NCBI GenBank assembly: GCA_001941025.1
Contig: MSHE01000026.1
Location: 1-64,000 of the forward strand
DNA from: Lachnospiraceae bacterium Zagget3
GTDB taxonomy: Bacteria > Bacillota_A > Clostridia > Lachnospirales > Lachnospiraceae
Length of the DNA: 64,000 nt
Reading direction: 5' to 3'
Notes under the pieces: model-generated
Database searches by the model: none
The model's input: the letters and a program-made list of their open reading frames with translations, nothing else
What the model was told of the DNA's origin: nothing
Part shown: positions 1 through 8,050 of the stretch, one piece after another
Layout: each line of letters starts with the position of its first letter
How positions within the stretch are numbered: the first letter of the stretch is position 1
Translations under genes and position numbers: made by a program

Positions 1-738
1 CATGCCCTGCATATCTTTGAGCTCTACGATCTGGGTCTTCACCGTGGAGATCGGGGACTGGCAGTTGGTGTGGAGCAGCAGGACATGGCAGTCAGCATAC
101 TCGTCATCCATGTAGTCCGTGGTCTTATAGAACTCCCAGATTGCTTCGGAGCCCTGTGTCGCGCGGTCGATATCAAGCAGCGGAAGCATGAACACTTCCG
201 TTACCGGGAACATGTCAGCATAGAAGGACTGGAGTCCCCAGCCGATGTCGGCGGTGCCGTCCGTGATCGCGTCAAGCGTTCCGGTCGGGCCGGCCAGCGT
301 CGCGCCGTGGTACACCTGCATATCCAGATGTCCTTCGGAAGCTTCGTTAATGGATTCTGCCCAGTTGGTCAGGAACTGTCCGGTCGCGGAGTTCTCAGGG
401 TCATGAGAGGTGACCAGCAGCGTGTAGGTCTCATCATCGCCCAGTGCGGACAGATCATAGCTCTCAGCCTTCTCTTCGTCCTTCTCGGCCTTCTCTTCGT
501 CCTTCTCGGCTTTCTCTTCGTCTTTCTCTTCCTTCTTTTCGTTGCCTTCTTCTTCGGCCTCGTTGGCTTTTTCCTCTTCCTCTTCGGCCTTCTCTTCTTC
601 CTTGTCAGCCTTTTCTTCTTCCTTCTCAGCCTTCTCCTCGTCTTTCTCCTCGGAATTGCTGCTGTTACAGCCAGCCAGCGCTCCCAGAGAGGCGACTAAC
701 GCGCCAACGAGGATGATTGATAATACTTTCTTTTTCAT
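1..738 (-). CDS. dctP: TRAP transporter substrate-binding lipoprotein, DctP type (C-terminus beyond window)
   Basis: Extracytoplasmic solute receptor of a TRAP transporter, which delivers an organic-acid-type ligand to the permease. The first 246 residues are visible and the frame is open to the window edge. It begins with a lipoprotein signal (Lys-rich start, hydrophobic run, lipobox LAGC), followed by a roughly 60-residue Glu/Lys/Asp-rich linker and then typical DctP sequence (TNWAESINEASEG, GATLAGPTGTLDAITDGTADIGW). The ATG at 738 has GGAGG 6-7 bases upstream. It lies 65 bp downstream of the large permease gene on the same strand. The long charged linker is longer than usual for the family and may be a cell-wall spacer. 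The ligand cannot be told from sequence. Confidence 0.9.
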   Translation of the reverse strand, partial: MKKKVLSIILVGALVASLGALAGCNSSNSEEKDEEKAEKEEEKADKEEEKAEEEEEKANEAEEEGNEKKEEKDEEKAEKDEEKAEKDEEKAESYDLSALGDDETYTLLVTSHDPENSATGQFLTNWAESINEASEGHLDMQVYHGATLAGPTGTLDAITDGTADIGWGLQSFYADMFPVTEVFMLPLLDIDRATQGSEAIWEFYKTTDYMDDEYADCHVLLLHTNCQSPISTVKTQIVELKDMQGM

Positions 739-803
739 AATTTCCTCCTTTTCCTTTGTTTAGTGAAATTAATAGAAACCTATTTCTAGTTACATACATC
801 TTA

Positions 804-2120
804 TCAGCTCATGGGTGCGCCGTATAGCACATGGGGCAGCCACAGCGAAATCGGCCGGATCACCGCAACGATAATCACCGCAATGATCAGTGCGATCACG
901 AACGGAAGGACGCCTCGGAAAATCTTCATAATTGGCACATTCTTTGCTATGCCGCCTATGACATAGACGCACATTCCAACCGGTGGTGTGATCAAGCCAA
1001 GCTGCATGACCATAACCATCAACACGCCAAACCAGATCGTATTCAATCCCATCTGCTGCACAATGGGTAGGAAGATCGGCGTTAGCAAAACGATTAGTGG
1101 CAGGGAATCCACAAAGCATCCCAACACAGCGTAAATGGCCAGAATCAGTAAGATGATCACCAGATTCGGCAATCTCGTGTCCGCAAGTGTCTCAGCCAAT
1201 ATGATCGGCAGACGGGAAACCGTCAGCATGTAGCCGAATACATAGGCACCGATCATGATCATGAAGATCATACAGGATGTCCGGAGTGTATCCGCAAGGG
1301 ACTTCTTGATGTTCGGCCAATTTGCCTGCCTCTTGATAATGAGGAAGATCAGTGCGCCAAACGCTCCGACCGCCGCGCCTTCGTTTGCGGTAAAGATACC
1401 GCTGAAGATGCCGCCCAGCACGATGACAAATAGGATTAGGATCGGTATGATGCCCCTGATCGACTGTATCTTTTCTTTTCTCGGGATCTTGCCGCTCTTC
1501 GGTGCCAGACTCGGATCCGACCTGACTAAGATCATGATGGTCACGACATACACCGCCGCCAGCAGGATGCCGGGGAAGATACCAGCCGCAAACATATTAC
1601 CGATTGACTCCTCTGCCGCGATCGCGTACAGGATAAAACCGGTACTCGGCGGAATCAGGATACCCAGCGTGCCGCCCGCTGCGATGGAGCCGCAGGACAG
1701 CGTGTCTTTGTACTTGTATTTTCTCATTTCCGGCAGACACACAACACCGAGCGTCGCGCAAGTCGCGGTAGCCGATCCGCAGATCGCCGCGAAAAACGCG
1801 CATGCCACGATCGTCGCGGAAGAAAGACTTCCGGGGATCCGTCCCAGGATCTTATAACAGAACGCATACAGATCTTGGCTGATGCCGGCGTAAAACGCGA
1901 ATTGCCCCATTAGGACGAACATCGGTATGACCGAATAGGAATAGTTCGCCACCGTAGTGAATGGAACACTTGAAAACAACCCCATAGCCGCATTCATATT
2001 CACTATGACCGCATAGCCGACAAACCCAACTATGAGCAGTGCAAACCCGATGTTCACGCCCAGGAATAAGATAACCAACAGTGCGATAACACCGATGATT
2101 CCAATTACCAATGGGTCCAT
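804..2120 (-). CDS. dctM: TRAP transporter large permease subunit DctM
   Basis: Large membrane subunit of a TRAP secondary transporter, carrying the ion-coupled transport path. The 438-residue protein is almost entirely hydrophobic helices and carries family signatures: GSATATCATLGVVCLPEM, GGTLGILIPPSTGFILYA and the C-terminal LGLITPPVGMCVYV. The ATG at 2120 is preferred over an in-frame ATG at 2129 because GGAG sits 10 bases before the former and only one base before the latter. It is the first gene of the operon, followed by dctP. The small permease gene dctQ is not between or upstream of them; it may lie beyond the window edge or be dispensable. A promoter with a palindrome lies upstream at 2272-2300. 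Confidence 0.92.
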   Translation of the reverse strand: MDPLVIGIIGVIALLVILFLGVNIGFALLIVGFVGYAVIVNMNAAMGLFSSVPFTTVANYSYSVIPMFVLMGQFAFYAGISQDLYAFCYKILGRIPGSLSSATIVACAFFAAICGSATATCATLGVVCLPEMRKYKYKDTLSCGSIAAGGTLGILIPPSTGFILYAIAAEESIGNMFAAGIFPGILLAAVYVVTIMILVRSDPSLAPKSGKIPRKEKIQSIRGIIPILILFVIVLGGIFSGIFTANEGAAVGAFGALIFLIIKRQANWPNIKKSLADTLRTSCMIFMIMIGAYVFGYMLTVSRLPIILAETLADTRLPNLVIILLILAIYAVLGCFVDSLPLIVLLTPIFLPIVQQMGLNTIWFGVLMVMVMQLGLITPPVGMCVYVIGGIAKNVPIMKIFRGVLPFVIALIIAVIIVAVIRPISLWLPHVLYGAPMS

Positions 2121-2271
2121 AAAACACATTCTCCTTTCTGCTGCAGTAAAGCAACGTATTTTCCTTTTTATGAAATTTTCGTTGGTCTCAAATCGTTACT
2201 TTCTGACTTCGGATATTCCCCCTTTCCCTGAAAAACGTCAAAACTCGAAACCACTCCAATTTGATATAAAG

Positions 2272-2300
2272 ATTAAACTGTATTCCAACTATACAGTCAA
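2272..2300 (-). promoter_or_regulatory. Candidate promoter and operator of the dctM-dctP operon
   Basis: On the minus strand TTGACT (2300-2295) and TTTAAT (2277-2272) are separated by 17 bases. The spacer holds a perfect 7-bp inverted repeat, ACTGTAT (2277-2283) and ATACAGT (2291-2297), with a 7-base gap. That is where a dimeric repressor would block RNA polymerase. No regulator gene is adjacent, so the protein is unknown. Confidence 0.55.
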
Positions 2301-2347
2301 GCAATTTCAATTATTCGTCCAGTTTTGCAGTTCTCGCATAACTGCGC

Positions 2348-2380
2348 AAAAAGAACGGAGCCGCCCCTTTGGGGGACGAC
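2348..2380 (-). terminator. Rho-independent terminator after dacF
   Basis: On the minus strand an 8-bp GC-rich stem (2380-2373 with 2367-2360, including G-U pairs) and a 5-base loop are followed within 4 bases by a U-rich run. It lies 27 bases past the dacF stop codon. Confidence 0.7.
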
Positions 2381-2406
2381 CCCTGTTTTCTTTGGGAATC
2401 CCTCTA

Positions 2407-4092
2407 TTATCTTCGTTTCTTTTTCGCGGAACTGCTGCTTTTTCCTTTTGCGGCGCTGCTGCTTTTTTTCGCGGTGCTGCCGCTTTTTCCTTTTGCGGAA
2501 CTGCTGCTTTTTCCTTTCGTGGAACTGCCGCCTTTTGACGCCTGACTGCGAGCCTTTTTCCTTTTTCTTCTCCGGCGCCGTCTGCCCCTTCGCGTCGCAA
2601 CCAGTATAATAATTATAACGACCACGACGATCACGATCACGATGATCGTGTTCCGTAAAGCGTGTCCCCGCCGCCGTTCGCCGGACGTCCTCGCTTTGGA
2701 CGCGCTGTTGTTCGCGGCGGCGTCAGCCTCCTCCAGCTCGGCCTCTTCGCCCGGGATAAGGCTCTGGTCCTCCGCGACCGTGGAGAGGATGTCCGCGCTG
2801 CCCACGGTCCTCCCGGCGTAGGTGTAGGTCAGCGTGCCCAGCACGGAGCCGGAGGCGGTGTCGGTGGAAAGCTCCGCCGCGGCATCCAAAAGAGAGACGC
2901 CATCCGGCAGGACCACCTCCGCTTCGGGGTCGATCTCGGCGTAGACTTCCACGCCGTCCAATGTCATGATGCCGTCGCCGGTTCCGGAGGCATCGCCGAA
3001 GCGGGTTTCGTTTTTCGCAATGTTTAAGGATTGGAAATCATTGAATCCGTATTCAAACAGGGCGGTCGCGTCATCGTACGGAGCCGTCGTCTTTAAGACC
3101 ACGCTGATCAACAGCTGGTCGCCCTTTTCCGCGTAGGTCACGAGCGTGTTGCCGGCGGCCTCCGTGTAGCCGGTCTTGCCGCCGATGCAGTACTCGTAGA
3201 GGTGCTCGGAGCCCTTGTAGTCGTTGATCATGCGGTTATGGTTATTTAAATAGGTGTTCTCGTCATGTACGTTCGTCGGCGGGATGACATAGAGCGTCGT
3301 GCCGATGATCTCGCGGAATTTTTCGTTTTTGATGGCTTCCCGGGCGATGAGCGCCATGTCGTGCGCCGTGGTGACATGCTCCTCATCCGGGAGTCCGTTC
3401 GCGTTGGTAAAGTGGGTGTTCGTGCAGCCGAGCTCCTTCGCCCTCTCGTTCATCATGTCGATAAAGGTCTGGTAATCCCCGCCCCCGACGTGCTCCGCCA
3501 CGGCATAGGCGCACTCGTTCGCGGACTCGAGCATGACGGCGTAGAGCGTATCCTCCATCGACATCTCCTCGTCGACATCCCGCGCGATGTGGGAGGAGTC
3601 GCTCTCGTTTTTATAGACCGCGTCAAAAGAAAACACCACGGTGTCATCGAGCGAACTGTTCTCCAGCGCCAGCAGGCAGGTCATAATCTTCGTGATACTG
3701 GCCGGATACAACTGTTCGTCCATGTTTTTCTGATAGAGGATGTCGCCCGTCGCCGCGTCCATCAAGATGGCCGCTTCCGCGAGCACCTCCGGGCCGGCGG
3801 GCCACAGAGAAGAATCCGCCGTCTGGTCGGAAGCCGCGTCGCCTCCCGCATCCGCCGTCTGGTCGGTTGTCTCGCCTGTCTGGTCGGTTGTCTCGCCTGT
3901 CTGGTCGGTTGTCTCGCCTGTCTGGTCGGTTGTCTCGCTTGTCTGGTCGGATACTTCACCCGTTACCTGGGCCGTTTCCTCTCCTGTCTGGGCAGCCCCT
4001 TCCGTGGCAAGCGCCGCGGCGGGCGGCAGACAGACAAGCGTCACCGCGGCTGCCGCGCAAATCGAAATGAATTTTGTCAAAAAAAATCGCAC
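2407..4092 (-). CDS. dacF: D-alanyl-D-alanine carboxypeptidase (PBP5/DacF type) with repeat linker and basic tail
   Basis: Trims the terminal D-Ala from peptidoglycan stem peptides on the outer face of the membrane. The penicillin-binding motifs are all present: SITK near residue 132, SAN near 190 and KTG near 304, followed by a PBP5-type C-terminal domain. The start is taken as GTG at 4092, with GGAG 8 bases before it. This leaves a clean signal peptide (FFLTKFISICAAAAVTLV...PPAAALA). An ATG at 4219-4221 would add 43 residues and has no visible ribosome binding site. After the signal comes a Thr/Asp/Gln/Glu repeat linker of TGETTDQ units. Near the C-terminus a hydrophobic anchor (IIVIVIVVVVIIIILV) is followed by a very basic Ser/Lys/Arg tail of about 65 residues, which is unusual for this family. 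Confidence 0.92.
   Translation of the reverse strand: MRFFLTKFISICAAAAVTLVCLPPAAALATEGAAQTGEETAQVTGEVSDQTSETTDQTGETTDQTGETTDQTGETTDQTADAGGDAASDQTADSSLWPAGPEVLAEAAILMDAATGDILYQKNMDEQLYPASITKIMTCLLALENSSLDDTVVFSFDAVYKNESDSSHIARDVDEEMSMEDTLYAVMLESANECAYAVAEHVGGGDYQTFIDMMNERAKELGCTNTHFTNANGLPDEEHVTTAHDMALIAREAIKNEKFREIIGTTLYVIPPTNVHDENTYLNNHNRMINDYKGSEHLYEYCIGGKTGYTEAAGNTLVTYAEKGDQLLISVVLKTTAPYDDATALFEYGFNDFQSLNIAKNETRFGDASGTGDGIMTLDGVEVYAEIDPEAEVVLPDGVSLLDAAAELSTDTASGSVLGTLTYTYAGRTVGSADILSTVAEDQSLIPGEEAELEEADAAANNSASKARTSGERRRGHALRNTIIVIVIVVVVIIIILVATRRGRRRRRRKRKKARSQASKGGSSTKGKSSSSAKGKSGSTAKKSSSAAKGKSSSSAKKKRR
3857..3949 (-). repeat. 21-bp tandem repeat inside dacF
   Basis: Four almost identical 21-bp units start at 3857, 3878, 3899 and 3920, with a partial fifth. 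They encode the TGETTDQ linker repeats. Such near-identical in-frame copies are prone to gain and loss of units by slippage. Confidence 0.9.
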
Positions 4093-4170
4093 TGCTTTTA
4101 CTCCGATCAGTTCTCTAATATAGAAAAAACTCACACAAAACGCAAAAACCCATGCTTTCTTAACGCTTTC

Positions 4171-4200
4171 AGTATGCCACAAATCTGGGAGTAAAGTCAA
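4171..4200 (-). promoter_or_regulatory. Probable dacF promoter
   Basis: Minus strand TTGACT (4200-4195) and CATACT (4176-4171) are separated by 18 bases, placing a transcription start about 70 bases before the GTG start at 4092. This also argues against the upstream ATG at 4221, which would lie upstream of the promoter. Confidence 0.6.
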
Positions 4201-4229
4201 ACCCTTTTGCGATAAAACCACAATATCTT

Positions 4230-4258
4230 TTTACAATTTGCAAATTCTATACTATACT
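4230..4258 (+). promoter_or_regulatory. Probable trmB promoter
   Basis: TTTACA (4230-4235), a 17-base spacer, then TATACT (4253-4258), about 80 bases before trmB. Confidence 0.65.
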
Positions 4259-4269
4259 TAGTGGTAGAA

Positions 4270-4330
4270 GGACCGATCGGTCCGGGGAGAAGACCGGCAC
4301 GCCGGGGAGAGAGCCGGTCGGTCCGAAAGG
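4270..4330 (+). repeat. Palindromic trmB leader
   Basis: The untranslated leader holds a perfect 14-bp palindrome, GGACCGATCGGTCC (4270-4283). Two related GC-rich segments follow (ACCGGCACGCCGG and GCCGGTCGGTCCG), so alternative hairpins can form just before the ribosome binding site. The role is unknown; post-transcriptional control of trmB is one possibility. Confidence 0.5.
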
Positions 4331-4336
4331 AGCGTT

Positions 4337-4984
4337 ATGAGACTGCGGAACATACCGGGAGCGCAGGAGGCGGTCGCCGCCCACCCGCTGTGCGATTCGG
4401 ACGAAACGCCGCTGGCCGGGCAGTGGAGCGGCATCTTTAATAATGCGCATCCCCTCTATTTAGAGATCGGCACGGGGAAAGGGCAGTTTCTGGTCACGCT
4501 GGCCTCCCAATATCCGGAACGGAACTTTGTCGGGATCGAGATGTTTGACAGTGTGCTCGTGCGCGCCCTGCAGCGGGTCGACGCGAGCGATCCGCCGCTT
4601 GCCAACATCCGCTTTTTGCGCATGAACGCGGAAAATGTCTGCGCGATGTTCGCGCCGGGCGAGGTGGCGCACATCTACTTAAACTTCTCCGACCCCTGGC
4701 CGAAGGAGCGCCACGCGAAACGGCGGCTGACGTCCGCGCGGTATCTGGAGCGTTATGATAGGATCCTCGCGCCGGACGGACAGATCGAGTTTAAGACAGA
4801 CAATCAGGATCTGTTCCGGTTTTCGCTGGAGCAGGCCGAGGAGGCCGGATGGACGCTCCTCGCGTGTACCTGCGACCTGCACTACGATGAAGAGTTGAGC
4901 GCGGGGAACGTGATGACGGAATACGAAGAGCGCTTTACCCGTGAGGGAAAGCCGATCTATAAGCTGATCCTTTCAAGAGACTAA
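4337..4984 (+). CDS. trmB: tRNA (guanine-N7-)-methyltransferase TrmB
   Basis: Methylates N7 of G46 in the variable loop of tRNAs using S-adenosylmethionine. The 215-residue length is normal. Motifs include the SAM-binding LEIGTGKGQFLVTLA near residues 42-56, GIEMFDSVLVRAL, and NFSDPWPKERHAKRRL with the conserved Asp-Pro-Trp-Pro-Lys near 117-130. The C-terminal TEYEERF...KPIYKL is also family-typical. The ATG at 4337 follows GGAG by 5 bases. It is transcribed alone and converges with the S66 peptidase gene. Confidence 0.95.
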   Translation: MRLRNIPGAQEAVAAHPLCDSDETPLAGQWSGIFNNAHPLYLEIGTGKGQFLVTLASQYPERNFVGIEMFDSVLVRALQRVDASDPPLANIRFLRMNAENVCAMFAPGEVAHIYLNFSDPWPKERHAKRRLTSARYLERYDRILAPDGQIEFKTDNQDLFRFSLEQAEEAGWTLLACTCDLHYDEELSAGNVMTEYEERFTREGKPIYKLILSRD

Positions 4985-5017
4985 TCCTTTCAGGGGCCGC
5001 GGGGGCAAACGGTTCCG

Positions 5018-6037
5018 CTATTCCAGCCGCATTTCTATCGTGAGGTCGTTGCCAACCGCGTCGACCGACGCGCAGGCACCGCAGATCAGCGGCATTGCAG
5101 GCGGAAGGTGTCCGATGTCCAGATCCATGAGGATCGGAACGCCGTACTTTCCGAGGATGCCCGTGACAGCATCGCAACGGTCAAGCCCAAGAAATTCTTC
5201 CCCGTTGAACGGCCGCCCGATGAGGAAGCCCGCGAGGTTTTGAAACCAGCCCGCCTCCTCCAACTGCCAGAGTGCCCGGCGGATGCCCATTGTATTGAGA
5301 TCACAGGCCTCAAGGAACCAGAGGATGCCGTCATCCTGATATTTCTCCGCAAACTCTGTTACTCTGTCATACTTTGTGCCCGGATAGGTGACCAGCACGT
5401 CGAGACAGCCGCCGATCAGGCGTCCCTCCATGTGGATGTCCCGATCCGGAACTTTAACCGTAACGCGAGGTTCGGTGGGGTTGTAGGGCGCGAGCGGATG
5501 CTCTTCGTCCTTCAAACTCTCGATTTCATATTTGTCATAGCCGTGCACGGTAAGCGACTGTCCGGTCAGGACGCGGAACGCGTCTTCGATGGCCGGATGC
5601 CAGGGCTCCATGCCAAACGCCGGCGCGCAGGGCCCGTAAAGCGAGGCGACGTCGCACAGCGTTGTCAGCAGAAACGTCATGTTTGTGTTGTCCGAATAGC
5701 CAAGATACCATTTCGGGTCAGCCTGCGCGAGCTTCGCAAAATCCAGAAAGTCGAGATCCTCGCACATCAGCTCGCCGCCGCCGCAGGAGAGGAGCACATC
5801 GCATGCCTTGCCGCAGTAGTACTCCATGAGCTCCGCCGCGCAGCGCTCCGGCGTATTGCTCCTGCCGATGCCTTCGCCCGCGAAGCAGTTCGGGCCGCAG
5901 TCGGTGGAATAGCCCATTTTTTCAAATGTCGCCAGCGCGTTTTGAAACGCGCTCTTATACGGCTCGATGTTGCAGCCGTAGGACGGCGCGACAAACCCGA
6001 TCGTGCCGCCTTTCTGCAGGAACTTCGGATATCTCAT
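5018..6037 (-). CDS. S66 family serine peptidase (LD-carboxypeptidase / MccF-like)
   Basis: A 339-residue cytoplasmic peptidase. Family S66 includes LD-carboxypeptidases that recycle murein tetrapeptides and MccF-type enzymes that cleave microcin C-like compounds. The catalytic Ser is in GYSDNT near residue 113, the Glu in FLEACD near 241 and the His in DIGHLPP near 308. The start at 6037 has GGAG 7 bases upstream; an in-frame ATG at 6070 lacks one. The insertion-rich middle is more like the MccF subgroup than E. coli LdcA, but the substrate is not decided by sequence. Confidence 0.85.
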   Translation of the reverse strand: MRYPKFLQKGGTIGFVAPSYGCNIEPYKSAFQNALATFEKMGYSTDCGPNCFAGEGIGRSNTPERCAAELMEYYCGKACDVLLSCGGGELMCEDLDFLDFAKLAQADPKWYLGYSDNTNMTFLLTTLCDVASLYGPCAPAFGMEPWHPAIEDAFRVLTGQSLTVHGYDKYEIESLKDEEHPLAPYNPTEPRVTVKVPDRDIHMEGRLIGGCLDVLVTYPGTKYDRVTEFAEKYQDDGILWFLEACDLNTMGIRRALWQLEEAGWFQNLAGFLIGRPFNGEEFLGLDRCDAVTGILGKYGVPILMDLDIGHLPPAMPLICGACASVDAVGNDLTIEMRLE

Positions 6038-6145
6038 ACAGGTTCTCCTTTCCAGACATATTCCATACATCTTATCATTTGCACGGACTCCGGATGCCTC
6101 ACGCCCGGAATCCCTCTTCCAAAACAGGCATCGCTGCGGCGGCCC

Positions 6146-8050
6146 TTACTCCGTCTCCACGTTTCCGGTGTAAAGCTGATAATAGGTTCCCTTCTGTTCG
6201 AGCAGCTGCTCGTGATTGCCGCGCTCGATGATACGCCCATGATCCAGCACCATGATGACATCGGAGTTCATGATCGTGGACAGGCGGTGCGCGATGACGA
6301 ACACGGTACGCCCGTGCATAAGCGCGTCCATCCCCCTTTGCACGATGGCCTCGGTCCGCGTGTCGATGGAGGACGTCGCCTCATCGAGGATCATGACCGG
6401 CGGATCCGCGACCGCCGCCCGGGCAATCGAGATCAGCTGCCGCTGCCCTTGGGAAAGGCCGCTGCCGTCGCCCTCGAGTACGGTGTCATAGCCGTGCGGC
6501 AGCATCCGGATAAAGCTGTCCGCGTTGGCCAGCTTCGCCGCCGCGATGCAGTCCGCATCGCTGGCCTCCAGCTTGCCGTAACGGATGTTCTCCATCACCG
6601 TGCCGGTGAACAGGTTGACATCCTGCAGGACGATGCCGAGCGAGCGCCGCAGCGACGGCTTCTCAATCTGACTGATATCGATGCCGTCGTAGGTGATCAC
6701 ACCGTCCTGAATGTCGTAAAACCGGTTGATCAGGTTCGTGATGGTCGTCTTGCCGGCGCCCGTCGCGCCGACGAAGGCCACCTTCTGGCCCGGTTTCGCG
6801 TACAGCGTGATGTCGTGGAGCACCGGCTTCTCCGGATCGTAGCCGAAGTTCACGTGCTCAAACTCCACATCACCCAGCATTTCGACGAGCTCGGACGTGC
6901 CATCCTCGTGCGGGACTTTCCACGCCCAGTGCTTCGTCCGCTCCGGACACTCGACCATATTTCCTTCTTCATCAAATCGGATCCGGACCATGGTCGCGGT
7001 ACCGCCGTCCTGCTCGACCTCCTCGTCCAGCAGCGTAAAGATCCGCTCCGCGCCGGCCAGTGCCATGACCAGGAAGTTGAACTGGTTCGAGATCTGCGCG
7101 ATCGGATTGACAAACGAACGGGACAACTGCAAAAACGACGCGATGGAACCGAGCGTCATCGTGCTGATCCCCCGCAGGCTCATGTTCGTCACGCCGGCGA
7201 TGCCGAGCGCGCCGCCCGCGATCGCGATGACTACATATAACAGAAACCCGATGTTGTTCATGATCGGCATCAGGATGTTGACGTACGTGTTCGCTGTGGC
7301 CGCATTCTCATACAGCTCATCGTTTACCTTGTCAAAGCCTTCCTTGGCCTGCTCCTCGTGGCAAAACACTTTGACAACCTTCTGGCCGTTTACCATCTCC
7401 TCGACATAGCCGTTGACGTCGGCGAGAGACTTCTGCTGTTTCACAAAATATTTCGAACTGCCGCGCAGGATGAACCGGATGATAAAGTAGATGATCACCA
7501 CAAATCCAATCACGATCAGCGTCAGCCAGAAGCTGACTAACAGCATGGAGATAAACACGGCGACTACGGTGACGGCCGAGTTTAACATCTGCGGAATGCT
7601 CATGGAAAGTGCCTGCCGCAGCGTGTCGGTGTCGTTCGTGTAATGGCTCATCACATCGCCGTGGGTGTGGCTGTCAAAATACCGGATCGGGAGTTTTTGC
7701 ATGTGCTCAAACATCTCATCCCGGACTTTTTTCAAGATTCCCTGCGCGATCCGCACCATGAGCCAGTTGTAGAGCCGTGCCGCAAACACGCCGATGCCGA
7801 ATATGACACCCATGCGGACCAGATACATGGCCAAGGCGGAAAAATCCGTACTTCCCTCCGTGATCATCGGGGTGATGTAATCATCGATCAGGGATTGGAT
7901 GAACAGGCTGGCCATCGCCGTCGCGATCGCGGAAAACACGATGCAGGCGCACACGATGATAAAACGCCATTTGAACGCGCCCAGATAGCTGAGCAGCCGT
8001 CTTGTGGTTCCCCACATATTCGTCGCTCTTCCTCCACCCGCTCTATTCAT
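6146..8050 (-). CDS. ABC exporter half-transporter, catalytically complete partner
   Basis: A 634-residue half-transporter with an N-terminal six-helix membrane domain and a C-terminal ATPase. Walker A is GATGAGKTT (about 428), the signature is the unusual LSQGQ (about 532), Walker B is MILDEATSSID with the catalytic Glu (about 550), and the H-loop is VIAHR (about 586). About 40 extra residues separate membrane domain and ATPase. The ATG at 8050 overlaps the preceding gene by 8 bases and follows GGGGGTGA. With that gene it makes a heterodimeric exporter of the TM287/288, BmrCD, LmrCD type. The altered signature completes the partner's degenerate site. Substrate unknown; drugs or lipids are typical. 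Confidence 0.92.
   Translation of the reverse strand: MNRAGGGRATNMWGTTRRLLSYLGAFKWRFIIVCACIVFSAIATAMASLFIQSLIDDYITPMITEGSTDFSALAMYLVRMGVIFGIGVFAARLYNWLMVRIAQGILKKVRDEMFEHMQKLPIRYFDSHTHGDVMSHYTNDTDTLRQALSMSIPQMLNSAVTVVAVFISMLLVSFWLTLIVIGFVVIIYFIIRFILRGSSKYFVKQQKSLADVNGYVEEMVNGQKVVKVFCHEEQAKEGFDKVNDELYENAATANTYVNILMPIMNNIGFLLYVVIAIAGGALGIAGVTNMSLRGISTMTLGSIASFLQLSRSFVNPIAQISNQFNFLVMALAGAERIFTLLDEEVEQDGGTATMVRIRFDEEGNMVECPERTKHWAWKVPHEDGTSELVEMLGDVEFEHVNFGYDPEKPVLHDITLYAKPGQKVAFVGATGAGKTTITNLINRFYDIQDGVITYDGIDISQIEKPSLRRSLGIVLQDVNLFTGTVMENIRYGKLEASDADCIAAAKLANADSFIRMLPHGYDTVLEGDGSGLSQGQRQLISIARAAVADPPVMILDEATSSIDTRTEAIVQRGMDALMHGRTVFVIAHRLSTIMNSDVIMVLDHGRIIERGNHEQLLEQKGTYYQLYTGNVETE

Noticed and set aside
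2121..2406. dctQ gene in the gap upstream of dctM
   Set aside because: The gap is 286 bases, contains a terminator and a promoter, and has no hydrophobic reading frame of the right size.
3857..3949. CRISPR-like short repeats
   Set aside because: The units are contiguous 21-bp copies in frame within dacF, with no spacers.
5108..7240. Plus-strand open frame of 710 codons
   Set aside because: It runs antisense through the S66 peptidase gene and into the exporter gene, is rich in Arg/His/Asp/Val without domain patterns, and has no ribosome binding site. The minus-strand genes carry clear motifs.
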